Source: an uncultured Erythrobacter sp. (GTDB lineage: Bacteria > Pseudomonadota > Alphaproteobacteria > Sphingomonadales > Sphingomonadaceae). From it: a DNA stretch of 64,000 nt. A program made the position numbers and the translations under genes. The notes under the pieces are model-generated. The model saw only the letters and a list, made by a program, of their open reading frames with translations, was not told the DNA's origin and ran no database searches. This document shows, piece after piece, positions 1 to 8,354 of this stretch (position 1 is its first letter; each line of letters opens with the position of its first letter). The DNA lies in NCBI GenBank assembly GCA_947498065.1, contig CANMIS010000003.1:400739-464738 (forward strand), read 5' to 3'.

Positions 1-114
1 AAGCGATTTGCCGCGGAGGAAGACCGTAGATTCGATACTGGAGTAGAAGTCATCCTTCCAGAATCTGGTGCGAACCTTCATTTAGATTTGGCCTTGCTAC
101 ACATGATTAACTAG
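1..114 (+). CDS. 3' end of an unidentified gene (cut by the left edge)
   Basis: Frame 1 is open from the first base to a TAG at 112-114, giving 37 residues that end in ALLHMIN. The gene would start left of the window and converge on xerC, whose stop lies about 50 bp away. The stretch is too short to assign a family, and the frame could be open by chance. No hairpin terminator is evident between it and xerC. Confidence 0.3.
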   Translation, partial: KRFAAEEDRRFDTGVEVILPESGANLHLDLALLHMIN

Positions 115-166
115 GCTGCGGATGTTCCTTTAAAGCGTTAGAGTTCATCCCCGTTCAAATCCAAGA

Positions 167-1066
167 TCACCTCTTCTTCGCCCGAGGATGCGCTGAGCGG
201 TAATTCTCCAACATCGTCGCAGCATCGACCTTGGTATAGATCTGCGTTGAACCCAGCGACGCATGTCCCAGTAATTCCTGCAAACTCCGCAAATCTGCTC
301 CAGCTCCCAGCAAGTGCGTTGCGAAGCTGTGGCGCAGCGCATGTGGGGTCGCCGTGTCGGGCAGGCCCAGCGCTCGCCTCGCGTTTGCCATCGCCTTTTG
401 CACCATGCCGGGGGACAGCGGGCCGCCCTTTGCCCCTCGGAACAGCGCTTCGCTCGGCTCAGCCTTCCATGGGCAAAGCTCTGCATAGAGCGCCACCGCA
501 TCTCGCGTGATCGGCAGGATCGGGACAATCCGCTGTTTTCCGCCCTTGCCGGTGACCTGCAGGGTCTCGCCCAGCTCCGCATCCGACCATTTGAGCGACA
601 AAGCTTCTGCGATGCGCAGGCCTGATCCATACATCAGCAGCAGAACCGCGCGGTCGCGCGCTCCGATCCAATCCTCATCAGGCATGCCCGCGACTAGGTC
701 GGCGATATTGACCGCTTCGTCAGGGGTAACGGGGCGGGGAAGACCCTTCTTGGTGCGCGGGCCGCGCAGGCGCGGTGCCGAAGGATCGGGATCGCCGGTC
801 TGTGCCCGGGCGAAGGTGATGAACGCCTTTAGTGCGGATAGCTCGCGCGCGGTGCTGGCGTTGGAGAGGCCATCATTCCGGCGGGCCGCAAGATGCGCGC
901 GCAGGTCGTGCGCCTCCAATCCGGCAACGCCGTTCCAATCCGTCAGGTCGCGGGCCTTCAGCAGCCGCTCCGCCGCTGAGCAATACGCGCGAACCGTGTG
1001 CGGGCTGCGCCGCCGTCCCTCGGCCAGATGATCGCGCCATTCGGACAGAAGATCGTGCAGGCTCAC
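167..1066 (-). CDS. xerC: tyrosine recombinase XerC
   Basis: Site-specific tyrosine recombinase of 299 aa, the usual XerC/XerD length, expected to resolve chromosome dimers at dif together with XerD. The N-terminal SAM-like core-binding domain spans about residues 1-90. The C-terminal catalytic domain keeps the full active site: R151 (GLRIAEAL), K174 (TGKGGKQR), H242 and R245 (PHALRHSFATHLL), H268 (LLGHAS) and nucleophile Y277 (QIYTKV). The ATG overlaps the hemW stop by 4 bp, so the two genes form one operon. XerC rather than XerD is an inference from length and a chromosomal, non-phage context. No attachment site or phage gene is nearby. Confidence 0.9.
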   Translation of the reverse strand: MSLHDLLSEWRDHLAEGRRRSPHTVRAYCSAAERLLKARDLTDWNGVAGLEAHDLRAHLAARRNDGLSNASTARELSALKAFITFARAQTGDPDPSAPRLRGPRTKKGLPRPVTPDEAVNIADLVAGMPDEDWIGARDRAVLLLMYGSGLRIAEALSLKWSDAELGETLQVTGKGGKQRIVPILPITRDAVALYAELCPWKAEPSEALFRGAKGGPLSPGMVQKAMANARRALGLPDTATPHALRHSFATHLLGAGADLRSLQELLGHASLGSTQIYTKVDAATMLENYRSAHPRAKKR

Positions 1067-2214
1067 GCGTCCACCAGGCTATCGGCCACCACTTCGCCCA
1101 AGAGCGCATCGAGCAATGGTAGGCCATCCGGCGTCACGCCGATTGTGTCATCGCGCCGCCACATCAGGCCAAGATTGCAATTGCGGGCCAATCCGCGCCG
1201 ATCAATCAATTGCGCTTCGTTCAGCTCGAAACGCGCCGACATAGCGCCAAGATCGATCCCCTCGATCAGGCGCAGACCCATTAGCAGCGCTTCTGCCGCT
1301 TGATCTCTCGGGCGAAGCGCCTGCTTCTCCGCCATGCCGTGGCCTTGTTCGCTCACCGCGCGGAGGAAATTTTCCGGCTTCTTGTGCCGCGTTGTCGCCA
1401 TTCCACCGCGCCGACCATGCGCGCCGGGGCCAATCCCGCAATAATCCTGATAGCGCCAATAGGTGAGGTTATGGCGGCTTTCCTCGCCCGCCCGGGCGTG
1501 ATTGCTGATTTCATAGGCGGGCAGGCCAGCTTTGCCGGTCAGCTCTTGCGTGATGGTGAAGAGCTCCGCCGCTGCATCGTCGTCCAGCGGCGTAAAGATC
1601 CCGCGCCGTACATCGCTGGCAAAGCGCGTGCCGGGTTCAATTGTGAGCTGATAGAGCGACAGATGCGTAGTGCCGAGCGACAGCGCGCGGGCAAGCTGCG
1701 CCTCCCACAATTCTGATGTGTGATTAGGCAGGGCGTAGATCAGATCGAAGCTGACCCGCTCAAAGTGCGATTGTGCAGTGGTCAGCGCGGCGAGAGCTTC
1801 ATCCGCCCCATGCAAACGTCCGAGCCATTGCAAGCTCTCATCCTCAAGCGATTGAACACCCAAGGAAACCCGGTTGATACCAGCGTTGGCTAGCGCCGCA
1901 AAATTGCTCGCTTCGACCGAGGACGGGTTGGCCTCCAGTGTGATCTCGATATCAGGCGCGAACCCCCATAATTGCTCTGCCTCTGCGAGCAGCGCTGCGA
2001 CCAGTTCAGGCGGCATCAGCGAAGGTGTACCTCCGCCGAAAAAGATCGATGTCAGCGGCTCTCTGCCCGCCAATTTCGCCTCAAATCGCATATCGGCGAG
2101 CAACGCAGTTTGCCACAGCTGAACGTCCACGCTGGTGCGGACATGCGAGTTGAAATCGCAATAGGGGCATTTCTTCGCGCAGAAGGGCCAGTGGATGTAA
2201 AGAGCACGCGCCAT
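1063..2214 (-). CDS. hemW: radical SAM heme chaperone HemW
   Basis: HemW family protein of 383 aa, often annotated as oxygen-independent coproporphyrinogen III oxidase. The family binds heme and is thought to deliver it to membrane respiratory enzymes. The N-terminus carries the radical SAM cluster motif C12-x3-C16-x2-C19 (FCAKKCPYCDF), followed by the glycine-rich SAM motif FFGGGTPS. The motif HNLTYW is the HNxxYW signature that separates HemW from true HemN. It is the first gene of the hemW-xerC unit. In many alphaproteobacteria hemW directly follows rdgB; here two CAP-domain genes on the opposite strand separate them. Confidence 0.92.
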   Translation of the reverse strand: MARALYIHWPFCAKKCPYCDFNSHVRTSVDVQLWQTALLADMRFEAKLAGREPLTSIFFGGGTPSLMPPELVAALLAEAEQLWGFAPDIEITLEANPSSVEASNFAALANAGINRVSLGVQSLEDESLQWLGRLHGADEALAALTTAQSHFERVSFDLIYALPNHTSELWEAQLARALSLGTTHLSLYQLTIEPGTRFASDVRRGIFTPLDDDAAAELFTITQELTGKAGLPAYEISNHARAGEESRHNLTYWRYQDYCGIGPGAHGRRGGMATTRHKKPENFLRAVSEQGHGMAEKQALRPRDQAAEALLMGLRLIEGIDLGAMSARFELNEAQLIDRRGLARNCNLGLMWRRDDTIGVTPDGLPLLDALLGEVVADSLVDA

Positions 2215-2259
2215 CGCTTCTTTCAGCCTTTGTTAAAGGCTCTAAGTCAAGGTGCGGGC

Positions 2260-2799
2260 ATGCGATTCAGCGCGAAAATTTTCGGGTGCCTGGCCCTTCT
2301 TGCGAGTGTGAACGCGCCCAGTGCGCTCGCGCAGGAACGCCACAATACCGCGCCGCAGGCGGACCGCTTCGCCAGCGAATTGCTACATGCGCACAATGTA
2401 GAACGCGCCGAATTCGGTGTTCAGAGGCTATCGTGGTCTCCGCAGCTTGCCAATGAGGCTCAGGATTGGGCCAATCAGCTCGCGCGCAGGGGCGTGATGC
2501 AGCACGCTTCGCTGGATCAGCGCAGAGGGCGGGGCGAAAATCTCTGGATGGGAACCGCGGGCTTTTTCAGCCTCAGCGCAATGATCGGCTTTTTTGCTGA
2601 GGAAAAGCGGCACTTTAGCCCGGGCACGTTCCCGAATGTCTCACGCACCGGGAATTGGGCGGACGTTGGCCACTACACACAAATGGTCTGGTCTGAGACG
2701 CGCGAAGTCGGCTGCGCGATCGCGCATGGCAGAGGCAATGAATTCCTGGTGTGCCGATATTGGCCCGCAGGAAACACATATGGCCGCAAGGTGGGTTGA
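2260..2799 (+). CDS. secreted CAP-domain protein 1
   Basis: A 179-aa secreted protein of the CAP/SCP superfamily (cysteine-rich secretory, antigen 5, PR-1 fold). It has a Sec signal peptide of about 24 residues ending in SALAQ, then one CAP domain. Visible CAP motifs are HNVERAEFGV, HASLDQR, GENLW, VGHYTQMVWSET and GCAIAHG, so the His and Glu residues of the central CAP cavity are present. The ATG at 2260 was chosen because it gives the signal peptide and follows an AAGG 7 bases upstream. A longer frame upstream would run back into hemW on the other strand. Role in the bacterium unknown; bacterial CAP proteins are poorly characterised. Confidence 0.85.
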   Translation: MRFSAKIFGCLALLASVNAPSALAQERHNTAPQADRFASELLHAHNVERAEFGVQRLSWSPQLANEAQDWANQLARRGVMQHASLDQRRGRGENLWMGTAGFFSLSAMIGFFAEEKRHFSPGTFPNVSRTGNWADVGHYTQMVWSETREVGCAIAHGRGNEFLVCRYWPAGNTYGRKVG

Positions 2800-2830
2800 G
2801 CGCCGCGAGCGCTTTGGGGAAGGTCGATTA

Positions 2831-3481
2831 ATGTCAAGGATTTCGAAAACATGCAGCAAAATGGTCGCGCCGGTCGCGATCATCCTCGTCGCGTCTGGCT
2901 GCGGAGGCGGCGAAAGCGGCTCTTCGCCGAGCACAAACACGGCTGCGACAGGCGGAACGTCGTCGTCACCGCCGCCTGCTCCTCCCCCGCCACCGCCTCC
3001 TCCACCGCCGCCGCCAGCAACGGGAACAGCCTCAACGCGTCAGGATGATATGCTCCGGGTGATGCTGGCGGAGCACAATGACGCGCGTCAGGAAGTGGGC
3101 GTTGCGCCGATGACCTTGGACGATGACTTGAGCCGCCAAGCGCTTGCTTATGCTGAAGAACTTGCCCGCACGGGGCGGTTTGAGCACAGCACCAGCGCCT
3201 CGCGCCCCAATCAGGGTGAGAACCTATGGGCGGGCACCGAAGGGGCATTCACTTACGAAGTGATGGCGGATGGTTGGATCAGCGAAAAGCAATTCTACAT
3301 CCACGATCGTTTCCCGTATGTCAGCAATACGGGCGATTGGACTGACGTCGGTCATTACACCCAGATCATTTGGGCAAATTCAACGGAGCTTGGATGCGGG
3401 GTCGCGACCGGTTCGGGCCGCGACTACCTTGTTTGTCGGTACTCACCACCGGGCAATGTCTCGGGGCAATTCGCCTACTGA
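2831..3481 (+). CDS. CAP-domain lipoprotein with polyproline linker
   Basis: A 216-aa CAP-superfamily protein, paralogue of the gene 31 bp upstream. The N-terminus is a lipoprotein signal with a lipobox ending VASGC at Cys 24. A Ser/Thr/Gly-rich stretch and a run of about 15 residues that are nearly all proline (around residues 47-62) follow. The CAP domain keeps HNDARQEVGV, FEHSTSA, GENLW, VGHYTQIIWANS and a CGVATG/LVCRYSPPGN end. A strong GGGGAAGG lies 7 bases before the ATG and supports this start over an in-frame ATG at 2779. The polyproline tract probably spans periplasm or envelope between the lipid anchor and the CAP domain. Confidence 0.85.
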   Translation: MSRISKTCSKMVAPVAIILVASGCGGGESGSSPSTNTAATGGTSSSPPPAPPPPPPPPPPPPATGTASTRQDDMLRVMLAEHNDARQEVGVAPMTLDDDLSRQALAYAEELARTGRFEHSTSASRPNQGENLWAGTEGAFTYEVMADGWISEKQFYIHDRFPYVSNTGDWTDVGHYTQIIWANSTELGCGVATGSGRDYLVCRYSPPGNVSGQFAY

Positions 3482-3490
3482 ACCATCTGA

Positions 3491-4126
3491 TCAGCCTCCG
3501 AATTGATCCGCGACGAGCTTGGCGAACGCATCGGCACGGTGGCTGATGCTGTGCTTTTCCGCTGGATTGATTTCGGCAAAGGTTTCGCCGCCTTCACGTG
3601 AACTGGGCACAAAAACGGGGTCATAGCCAAAACCCGTTTCGCCGCGCGGGGGCCAGGTCAGGCCGCCCGGGCATGTGCCTTCATAGACTATATGCTCTCC
3701 ATCGGGCCACGCAATGGCGAGCACGCAGTGGAACGCTGCGCTGCGGTCGACATCAGCGCCGTGCTGAGCCAGCAATCCCTCAACCTTGCCCATCGCCATG
3801 TACCAATCGCGTCCCGGATCGCCTTCAAACCATTGTCGCTCCGCCCAATCGGCGGTGTAGACGCCGGGCCGCCCATTCAGGGCATCCACTGACAGGCCGC
3901 TGTCATCGGCGAGGGCAGCGAGCCCCGAGGCTTCAGCCGCAGCCTGCGCCTTTATCAAAGCGTTTTCGGCGAAGGTTTTGCCTGTTTCCGGCGGCTCTGG
4001 CAGGCCGAGTGACCCGGCGGAAATGCACTTCATCCCATAAGGATCGAGTAGGGCCGAAATCTCTTTCAGCTTGCCCGCATTATGGGTCGCAATGACCAGA
4101 GATCCGGAGCCAAGTTTTGTTGTCAC
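3491..4126 (-). CDS. rdgB: dITP/XTP pyrophosphatase RdgB (HAM1 family)
   Basis: Nucleotide-pool cleaning enzyme of 211 aa that hydrolyses dITP, XTP and related non-canonical purine triphosphates to monophosphate and PPi. The family signature is complete: the ATHNAGK start motif, the catalytic ADDSGL, GYDPVF, FAEI and the C-terminal KHSISHR. The ATG overlaps the rph stop by 4 bp (ATGA), so translation is coupled to rph. The rph-rdgB pair divergent from hrcA-grpE is a common alphaproteobacterial arrangement. The gene ends 9 bp from the convergent CAP gene. Confidence 0.95.
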   Translation of the reverse strand: MTTKLGSGSLVIATHNAGKLKEISALLDPYGMKCISAGSLGLPEPPETGKTFAENALIKAQAAAEASGLAALADDSGLSVDALNGRPGVYTADWAERQWFEGDPGRDWYMAMGKVEGLLAQHGADVDRSAAFHCVLAIAWPDGEHIVYEGTCPGGLTWPPRGETGFGYDPVFVPSSREGGETFAEINPAEKHSISHRADAFAKLVADQFGG

Positions 4127-4836
4127 TTCACCGCCTTCAGCTGCTCCGCGAAAATACCATCGCAGCCGATATTGGCGAGACGAAGCAGGCGCAGTAGGCC
4201 TTCCTCGTCATAGGTTGCGCCTTCTGCGGTCGCCTGAACCTCGGCGATTTGGCCGCCAGAGATCAGTACAAAGTTCGCATCCGCGTCCGCATCACTATCC
4301 TCAGGGTAATCGAGGTCGAGCACGGGTGTGCCCTTGTAGATACCGCAAGAGATCGCCGCGACCTGGGCGGTGATTGGGTCTTCTTTGATATCGCCCGATG
4401 CGATCAAGCCGTTGACCGCGAGGCGCAGGGCAACCCATGCACCCGAGATTGAGGCCGTGCGCGTGCCGCCATCGGCCTGAATCACGTCGCAATCCAAGGT
4501 GATTTGCCGCTCGCCGAGCTTTTTGAGGTCGACCACAGCGCGCAACGAACGCCCGATAAGGCGCTGAATTTCTTGAGTGCGGCCAGATTGCTTGCCGCGA
4601 GCCGCTTCGCGAGAGCCGCGAGTGTGCGTTGCGCGCGGGAGCATCGAATATTCACCGGTGACCCAGCCTTCGCCTTTGCCGCGCAGCCATGGCGGGATGC
4701 GTTCTTCGACGCTGGCCGTGCACAGCACGCGGGTGTCTCCAAAGCTGATCAGGCAAGAGCCCTCTGCGTGTTTGGTGAAGCCGGTTTCGATTGTGATTGC
4801 GCGCATTTCGTCGGGCGCGCGGCCAGATGGTCGCAT
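4123..4836 (-). CDS. rph: ribonuclease PH
   Basis: Phosphorolytic 3'-5' exoribonuclease of 237 aa that trims the 3' end of tRNA precursors. The protein begins with the RPSGR motif and carries the catalytic [15 protein letters not shown] block (about residues 114-128) and the phosphate-binding RG/GTRT region, as expected for the hexameric RNase PH family. It is full length, with no sign of the frameshift known from some E. coli K-12 strains. First gene of rph-rdgB. The start at 4836 gives the family's usual N-terminus; an internal ATG 10 codons on would lose RPSGR. Confidence 0.95.
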   Translation of the reverse strand: MRPSGRAPDEMRAITIETGFTKHAEGSCLISFGDTRVLCTASVEERIPPWLRGKGEGWVTGEYSMLPRATHTRGSREAARGKQSGRTQEIQRLIGRSLRAVVDLKKLGERQITLDCDVIQADGGTRTASISGAWVALRLAVNGLIASGDIKEDPITAQVAAISCGIYKGTPVLDLDYPEDSDADADANFVLISGGQIAEVQATAEGATYDEEGLLRLLRLANIGCDGIFAEQLKAVK

Positions 4837-4946
4837 GATGTTTTCCTATGTTCGATTCGCTTGGCGCACGGTTTGGCGGGACAAAAGAGTGGCGGCAAGG
4901 GCACGGGCGGGCTTGGCTCGGGATAGTTTCGCGCTAAATAGCACGC

Positions 4947-5990
4947 ATGGCCTCACCACCAATTTCAGAAATGACGGACCGAGCGCGCGAGATTTTTCGC
5001 CGCGTGGTGGAAGGCTACATGGATAATGGCCAACCCGTTGGTTCAAAAACGCTATCGGGCGATAGCGGCCTGAACCTCTCGCCAGCGTCCATCCGCTCCG
5101 TGTTGGCGGATTTGGAGGGGCTTGGCCTGCTCGCCGCGCCGCATACCAGCGCAGGGCGCTTGCCGACGGAAATTGGCCTCAGACTGTTTGTCGACGGCAT
5201 GATGCAGGTCGCTGAACCCACACCAGAAGAGCGCGCGCAGATTGAGCAGCGGCTTGGCGAGCCTGGCCCAGTGGAACAAGCGCTGGAGCAGGCAAGCTCT
5301 GTGCTCTCCGATCTCTCCGGCGCTGCTGGCATGGTTATGGTGCCCACGCGGGAGCAGCAATTGGCGCAGTTCAATCTCGTTGACCTTGGCCAGGGCAGGG
5401 CGCTGGCGGTTCTTGTTGGCGAGGATGGCGGGGTGGAAAACCGAGTTTTGCAGCTTGGAGGCGCGGTCTCCGCAAGTGCGCTGGAGGCAGCGACCAATTA
5501 CATCACAGCGCGGCTTTCCGGCAGGACGCTAAGCGATGCGGCCGCGGCGATGCGGCAAGAGATCAAAACCGGCCAATCTCAGCTTGATGATGCGAGCAAG
5601 GATCTGGTTGAGCGCGGGCTGGCCGTATGGAGCGAAGACACAGAAGAGCGTCCTGTGCTGATCGTTCGCGGAGCCTCCAATTTGCTGGACGATGCGGCGA
5701 TGGAGGATATCGACCGGGTTCGATCGCTGCTCGATGATCTGGAGAATAAACAATCGGTTGCCGCTTTGCTCGACAATGCGCGCGAGGCGGAGGCAACGCG
5801 CATTTTCATCGGCAGCGAAAACCGATTGTTCGGACTTTCCGGCTCTTCCGTTATCGCTTCGCCCTATCGTGACCGCGAGGGAAGGGTGGTAGGAGTTCTG
5901 GGTGTGATCGGGCCGACGCGGTTGAATTACGCGCGCGTGGTCCCCATGGTGGATTTAACAGCCCGTTCTTTGGGCAAACTCATTGCATAA
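4947..5990 (+). CDS. hrcA: heat-inducible transcription repressor HrcA
   Basis: Repressor of 347 aa that classically binds CIRCE operators (TTAGCACTC-N9-GAGTGCTAA) and senses GroEL availability. The N-terminal winged-helix region (about residues 10-80) contains QPVGSKTL and SPASIRSVLADLEGLGLL, followed by HTSAGRLPTEIGLRLFVD, all typical of HrcA. The C-terminal domain carries the GAF-like core and ends in GPTRLNYARVVPMVDLTA. An in-frame ATG at 4971 is an alternative start. Grouped with grpE 17 bp downstream. I could find no CIRCE element before hrcA, grpE or dnaK, so its targets (usually groESL) are probably outside this window. Confidence 0.93.
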   Translation: MASPPISEMTDRAREIFRRVVEGYMDNGQPVGSKTLSGDSGLNLSPASIRSVLADLEGLGLLAAPHTSAGRLPTEIGLRLFVDGMMQVAEPTPEERAQIEQRLGEPGPVEQALEQASSVLSDLSGAAGMVMVPTREQQLAQFNLVDLGQGRALAVLVGEDGGVENRVLQLGGAVSASALEAATNYITARLSGRTLSDAAAAMRQEIKTGQSQLDDASKDLVERGLAVWSEDTEERPVLIVRGASNLLDDAAMEDIDRVRSLLDDLENKQSVAALLDNAREAEATRIFIGSENRLFGLSGSSVIASPYRDREGRVVGVLGVIGPTRLNYARVVPMVDLTARSLGKLIA

Positions 5991-6007
5991 TTGGACATAA
6001 GACGACG

Positions 6008-6598
6008 ATGATCGACAACGATAAGCCGCACGACGAAGCGGCAGAAGCAGAACTGAAGGGTGTGCCAGAGGAATTTCTGGAAGACGCAGATGCGCCGGAC
6101 GGTGAAGACGGCGAAGAGGATGATCTGAGCGAGGCGCTGGAATCGCTGCGCCGCGATCTGGAAGAATCCAAGCAAGAAACACTGTACGCTAAGGCGGAGA
6201 CGCAAAATGTGCGCCGCCGGATGGAGAAAGACGTCGCCGATGCTCGCGCCTATGCCGCGACCGGCTTTGCGCGTGATGTGCTGAGCGTGGCGGACAATCT
6301 TTCGCGCGCGATTGAGGCGATCCCAGAGAGCCTGCGCGAAGATGAGAAGATGAAGGGCCTAGTGACCGGCATTGAGGCGACCCAGCGCGAACTGGAAAAG
6401 GTCTTCAAGAGCCACGGCATTGAGCGTGTGGCGGCGGTTGGCCTGCCACTCGATCCGAACCAGCACCAGGCGATGCTCGAAGTGCCCAGCGATGAGCACG
6501 AGCCGGGAACTATCATTCAGGAAATGCAAGCCGGTTGGATGATCAAAGATCGCCTGCTGCGCCCAGCCATGGTTGGTGTCGCTAAGAAGCCGGATTGA
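6008..6598 (+). CDS. grpE: nucleotide exchange factor GrpE
   Basis: Co-chaperone of 196 aa that drives ADP release from DnaK. The N-terminal 45 residues are very acidic and probably disordered. A long helical stretch (about 45-125) contains AKAETQNVRRRMEKD and GFARDVLSVADNLSRA. The beta domain carries NQHQAMLEV and ends GWMIKDRLLRPAMVGVA, the family signature. It is cotranscribed with hrcA, while dnaK and dnaJ lie 1.7 kb further on behind an unrelated minus-strand unit. It converges on the next gene with a gap of only 7 bp. Confidence 0.95.
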   Translation: MIDNDKPHDEAAEAELKGVPEEFLEDADAPDGEDGEEDDLSEALESLRRDLEESKQETLYAKAETQNVRRRMEKDVADARAYAATGFARDVLSVADNLSRAIEAIPESLREDEKMKGLVTGIEATQRELEKVFKSHGIERVAAVGLPLDPNQHQAMLEVPSDEHEPGTIIQEMQAGWMIKDRLLRPAMVGVAKKPD

Positions 6599-6605
6599 TC
6601 ACCCT

Positions 6606-7178
6606 CTAAACGAGGTAAATCACTAGGTAGCGAAGGCTGAGCGCGATCAGCAAAACCGCTTGTATACGGCGGTTCTTGAAGATCATAGTAGCTGCCATCA
6701 TTGCAACGAGCATTCCCGTCAAGGCCATAGCAGCCGGTGTAAGAAGTTGATCGCGCAACGGCTCTAGTGTCATCAAATACGCCCATTGCGCGAACACAAG
6801 AGCAATGAGGATGCCCATCACGGTGCGCCGGACGCGGAAATAGTGCGTGTCCAGATCTTCAAACAGCGCCGGCTTGGTCGGAAAGACCAGCCTTGCTGCA
6901 AGGTAGTAACTCGCTGAAAACGCCACTACCCCGAGCAAAATCTCTGAGCTGACAGTGATTTGTTCTCGCAGTAGCCACGCAAACAGCCAAAACGACATCA
7001 GGTCCAGCATAACAAACAGGCCGAGCAAAGGGGTAAGCCACCCGATCTTGAAGCGGCGCCCATCAGCCTCTGTTTCGAATTCATTTTCGAGCGTTCGACC
7101 AAATCCAGACAACAGCTCGACCATGGAAAGGCCAAGCAGCAAAGCGTAGAGAACTAGGATAAATTCGAAGTCGGTCAC
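6606..7178 (-). CDS. integral membrane protein of unknown function
   Basis: A 190-aa polytopic membrane protein that I do not recognise. Hydropathy by eye suggests about six membrane segments, including FILVLYALLLGLSMVELL near the N-terminus, LLGLFVMLDLMSFWLFAWLL, a segment around LLGVVAFSASYYLAARL, and three more in the second half. A short charged segment (LENEFETEADGRRFKIG) lies between the first two. The start overlaps the stop of the upstream HEXXH gene by 4 bp, so it is translationally coupled and probably made with that protein. No catalytic motif is visible. Confidence 0.7.
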   Translation of the reverse strand: MTDFEFILVLYALLLGLSMVELLSGFGRTLENEFETEADGRRFKIGWLTPLLGLFVMLDLMSFWLFAWLLREQITVSSEILLGVVAFSASYYLAARLVFPTKPALFEDLDTHYFRVRRTVMGILIALVFAQWAYLMTLEPLRDQLLTPAAMALTGMLVAMMAATMIFKNRRIQAVLLIALSLRYLVIYLV

Positions 7179-7696
7179 AAACTCGCGCCTTTGAAGTTCA
7201 CCAAGCCATCATAAACCGATTTATCGCCCACTCCGGTAACGCGCACGCCTTGCCGCATCCAGAACGCGTGCTTTACGATCTCGGCCTGCTGCTCAATGCC
7301 ATAGGCGGCGAAGGGCTGGCCCGGTTTGAGCGTGTAGCCGTAACGGCAGAAGGGATGGCGGTGCAGCAGCAAATACCAATCGCCGCGCGTTTGGGTTTGC
7401 CAGACATGGGTGAGCTCATGAATCAGCAGGCCTTGGCGGATCAGCCCTTCACCTGAAAAATCATCGCAATAGGCCGCGCCATCGGGATGAAAATGCACGT
7501 GGCCGCGCGGGGCCATAGTGACTTTGCGCGGCTGAAACGGAAACCACTTGCGGCGCCGGATACGCACCGCCTCGTAATCAATCGCAGTGCCAAAAACGGT
7601 CTTTGCAATCCCAATTTCACCGGGTGTCAAAGTGCGCTCGCCGCCGACTGGGCAGGCCGGGACGAGCGCGTGACTTTGAGCCGCAGGTGAGGGCAT
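7175..7696 (-). CDS. HEXXH-motif protein, putative zinc-dependent peptidase
   Basis: A 173-aa protein whose centre reads LLIHELTHVWQTQ, an HEXXH zinc-binding motif in the style of DUF4157-like domains, with a possible third ligand in EQQAEIV about 40 residues later. The rest has no motif I can name. No signal peptide or membrane segment is evident, so it is probably cytosolic or exported by another route. It is the middle gene of a three-gene minus-strand unit: 5 bp after the PCuAC lipoprotein gene and overlapping the following membrane protein gene by 4 bp. Homologues in this group are sometimes labelled 'vgr related protein' (from memory), which says nothing about function. Confidence 0.7.
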   Translation of the reverse strand: MPSPAAQSHALVPACPVGGERTLTPGEIGIAKTVFGTAIDYEAVRIRRRKWFPFQPRKVTMAPRGHVHFHPDGAAYCDDFSGEGLIRQGLLIHELTHVWQTQTRGDWYLLLHRHPFCRYGYTLKPGQPFAAYGIEQQAEIVKHAFWMRQGVRVTGVGDKSVYDGLVNFKGASL

Positions 7697-7701
7697 GTCG
7701 C

Positions 7702-8190
7702 TCAGCGCTCTTCGCCCGCTGCGCGCACTTCGGCTTCGAATTTATGCCGCTTACCGCCTGAAATCTTGAGCGTAACTTCGGCGGTGCCGCCGGCCTGAAC
7801 GCTGTCATCGAGTTCGAATGCCATGACGTGCTTTGCGCCGGGTTCGAACGCAACCTCGGTGCCATTGGTGAGCGGAACAGGGCCAGCCTCAGCCATGGTC
7901 ATCTTGAAATCATATTCCATCATGTCGTGAACCGTTGCGTTTTTCGCGCCCGCCACCTCAGCGCCGCTGACCGCAATGCCGCGCTCACCGTCATAGCTGA
8001 GGTTGAAATAGACCGCCGCCGGATTGCCAGACACTGGTGGGAGCACAAGGCGTGCATCCGTAATCGTGATCCCTTCAATCGTATCGACCGGCTCCGGGGC
8101 AGGGGCCTCTTCGCCGCAGGCCGCCACGCCCAGATAGGCGGCCAAAGCAATGCCGCGCAGAAAGCCAGACGATGTTTGTGTCATTTTCAC
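7702..8190 (-). CDS. PCu(A)C-type periplasmic copper chaperone, lipoprotein
   Basis: A protein of about 162 aa with a lipoprotein signal (LGVAAC lipobox) followed by a PCu(A)C domain. This family binds Cu(I) in the periplasm and passes it to cytochrome oxidase assembly. The copper site pattern, an N-terminal H-x-M with spaced Met and a later H-x-M, can be seen in VHDMMEYDFKMTM and GAKHVMAFEL. The start is uncertain: AAGGGGA at 8198-8204 sits 7 bases before a GTG at 8190, whereas the ATG at 8184 is 13 bases away, so I prefer the GTG. First gene of the three-gene unit, divergent from dnaK. Confidence 0.85.
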   Translation of the reverse strand: MKMTQTSSGFLRGIALAAYLGVAACGEEAPAPEPVDTIEGITITDARLVLPPVSGNPAAVYFNLSYDGERGIAVSGAEVAGAKNATVHDMMEYDFKMTMAEAGPVPLTNGTEVAFEPGAKHVMAFELDDSVQAGGTAEVTLKISGGKRHKFEAEVRAAGEER

Positions 8191-8237
8191 GTTGTAGTCC
8201 CCTTGTTGGATGGTGCGAAAAGTAGGCGCGTCCATCC

Positions 8238-8265
8238 CTTGTGCCAAGCAAAACCGCACCTATAT
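8238..8265 (+). promoter_or_regulatory. putative RpoH (sigma-32) heat-shock promoter of dnaK
   Basis: CTTG at 8238-8241, a 17-base spacer, and CCTATAT at 8259-8265 match the alphaproteobacterial heat-shock promoter form CTTG-N17/18-CYTATNT. Transcription would start near 8272, leaving an 80-base leader before the dnaK ATG at 8355. It also lies just upstream of the divergent PCu(A)C gene, but its orientation fits dnaK. Confidence 0.6.
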
Positions 8266-8354
8266 CCCGCCTACAAACGAGTTGCCAAACGGTTCCGCCA
8301 ATTCTGGGGAGCACCACAGGCAACGTCCAACAACCTGTAATGGATGGGGAAATA

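Noticed and set aside
167..1066. Phage or island integrase
   Set aside because: The recombinase is of XerC length, coupled to hemW, and has no tRNA target, repeats or mobile genes around it.
2960..3020. Polyproline tract as a sequencing or frameshift artefact
   Set aside because: The frame is intact on both sides and the CAP domain continues correctly. Codons vary (CCT, CCC, CCG, CCA), which argues against a simple repeat error.
4860..4940. RpoH-type promoter for hrcA-grpE
   Set aside because: CTTG occurs at 4860 and 4912, but no CYTATNT follows at 17 or 18 bases; matches were only 2 to 3 of 6.
4837..4946. CIRCE operator expected before hrcA or dnaK
   Set aside because: I looked for TTAGCACTC-N9-GAGTGCTAA before hrcA, grpE and dnaK and found nothing close.
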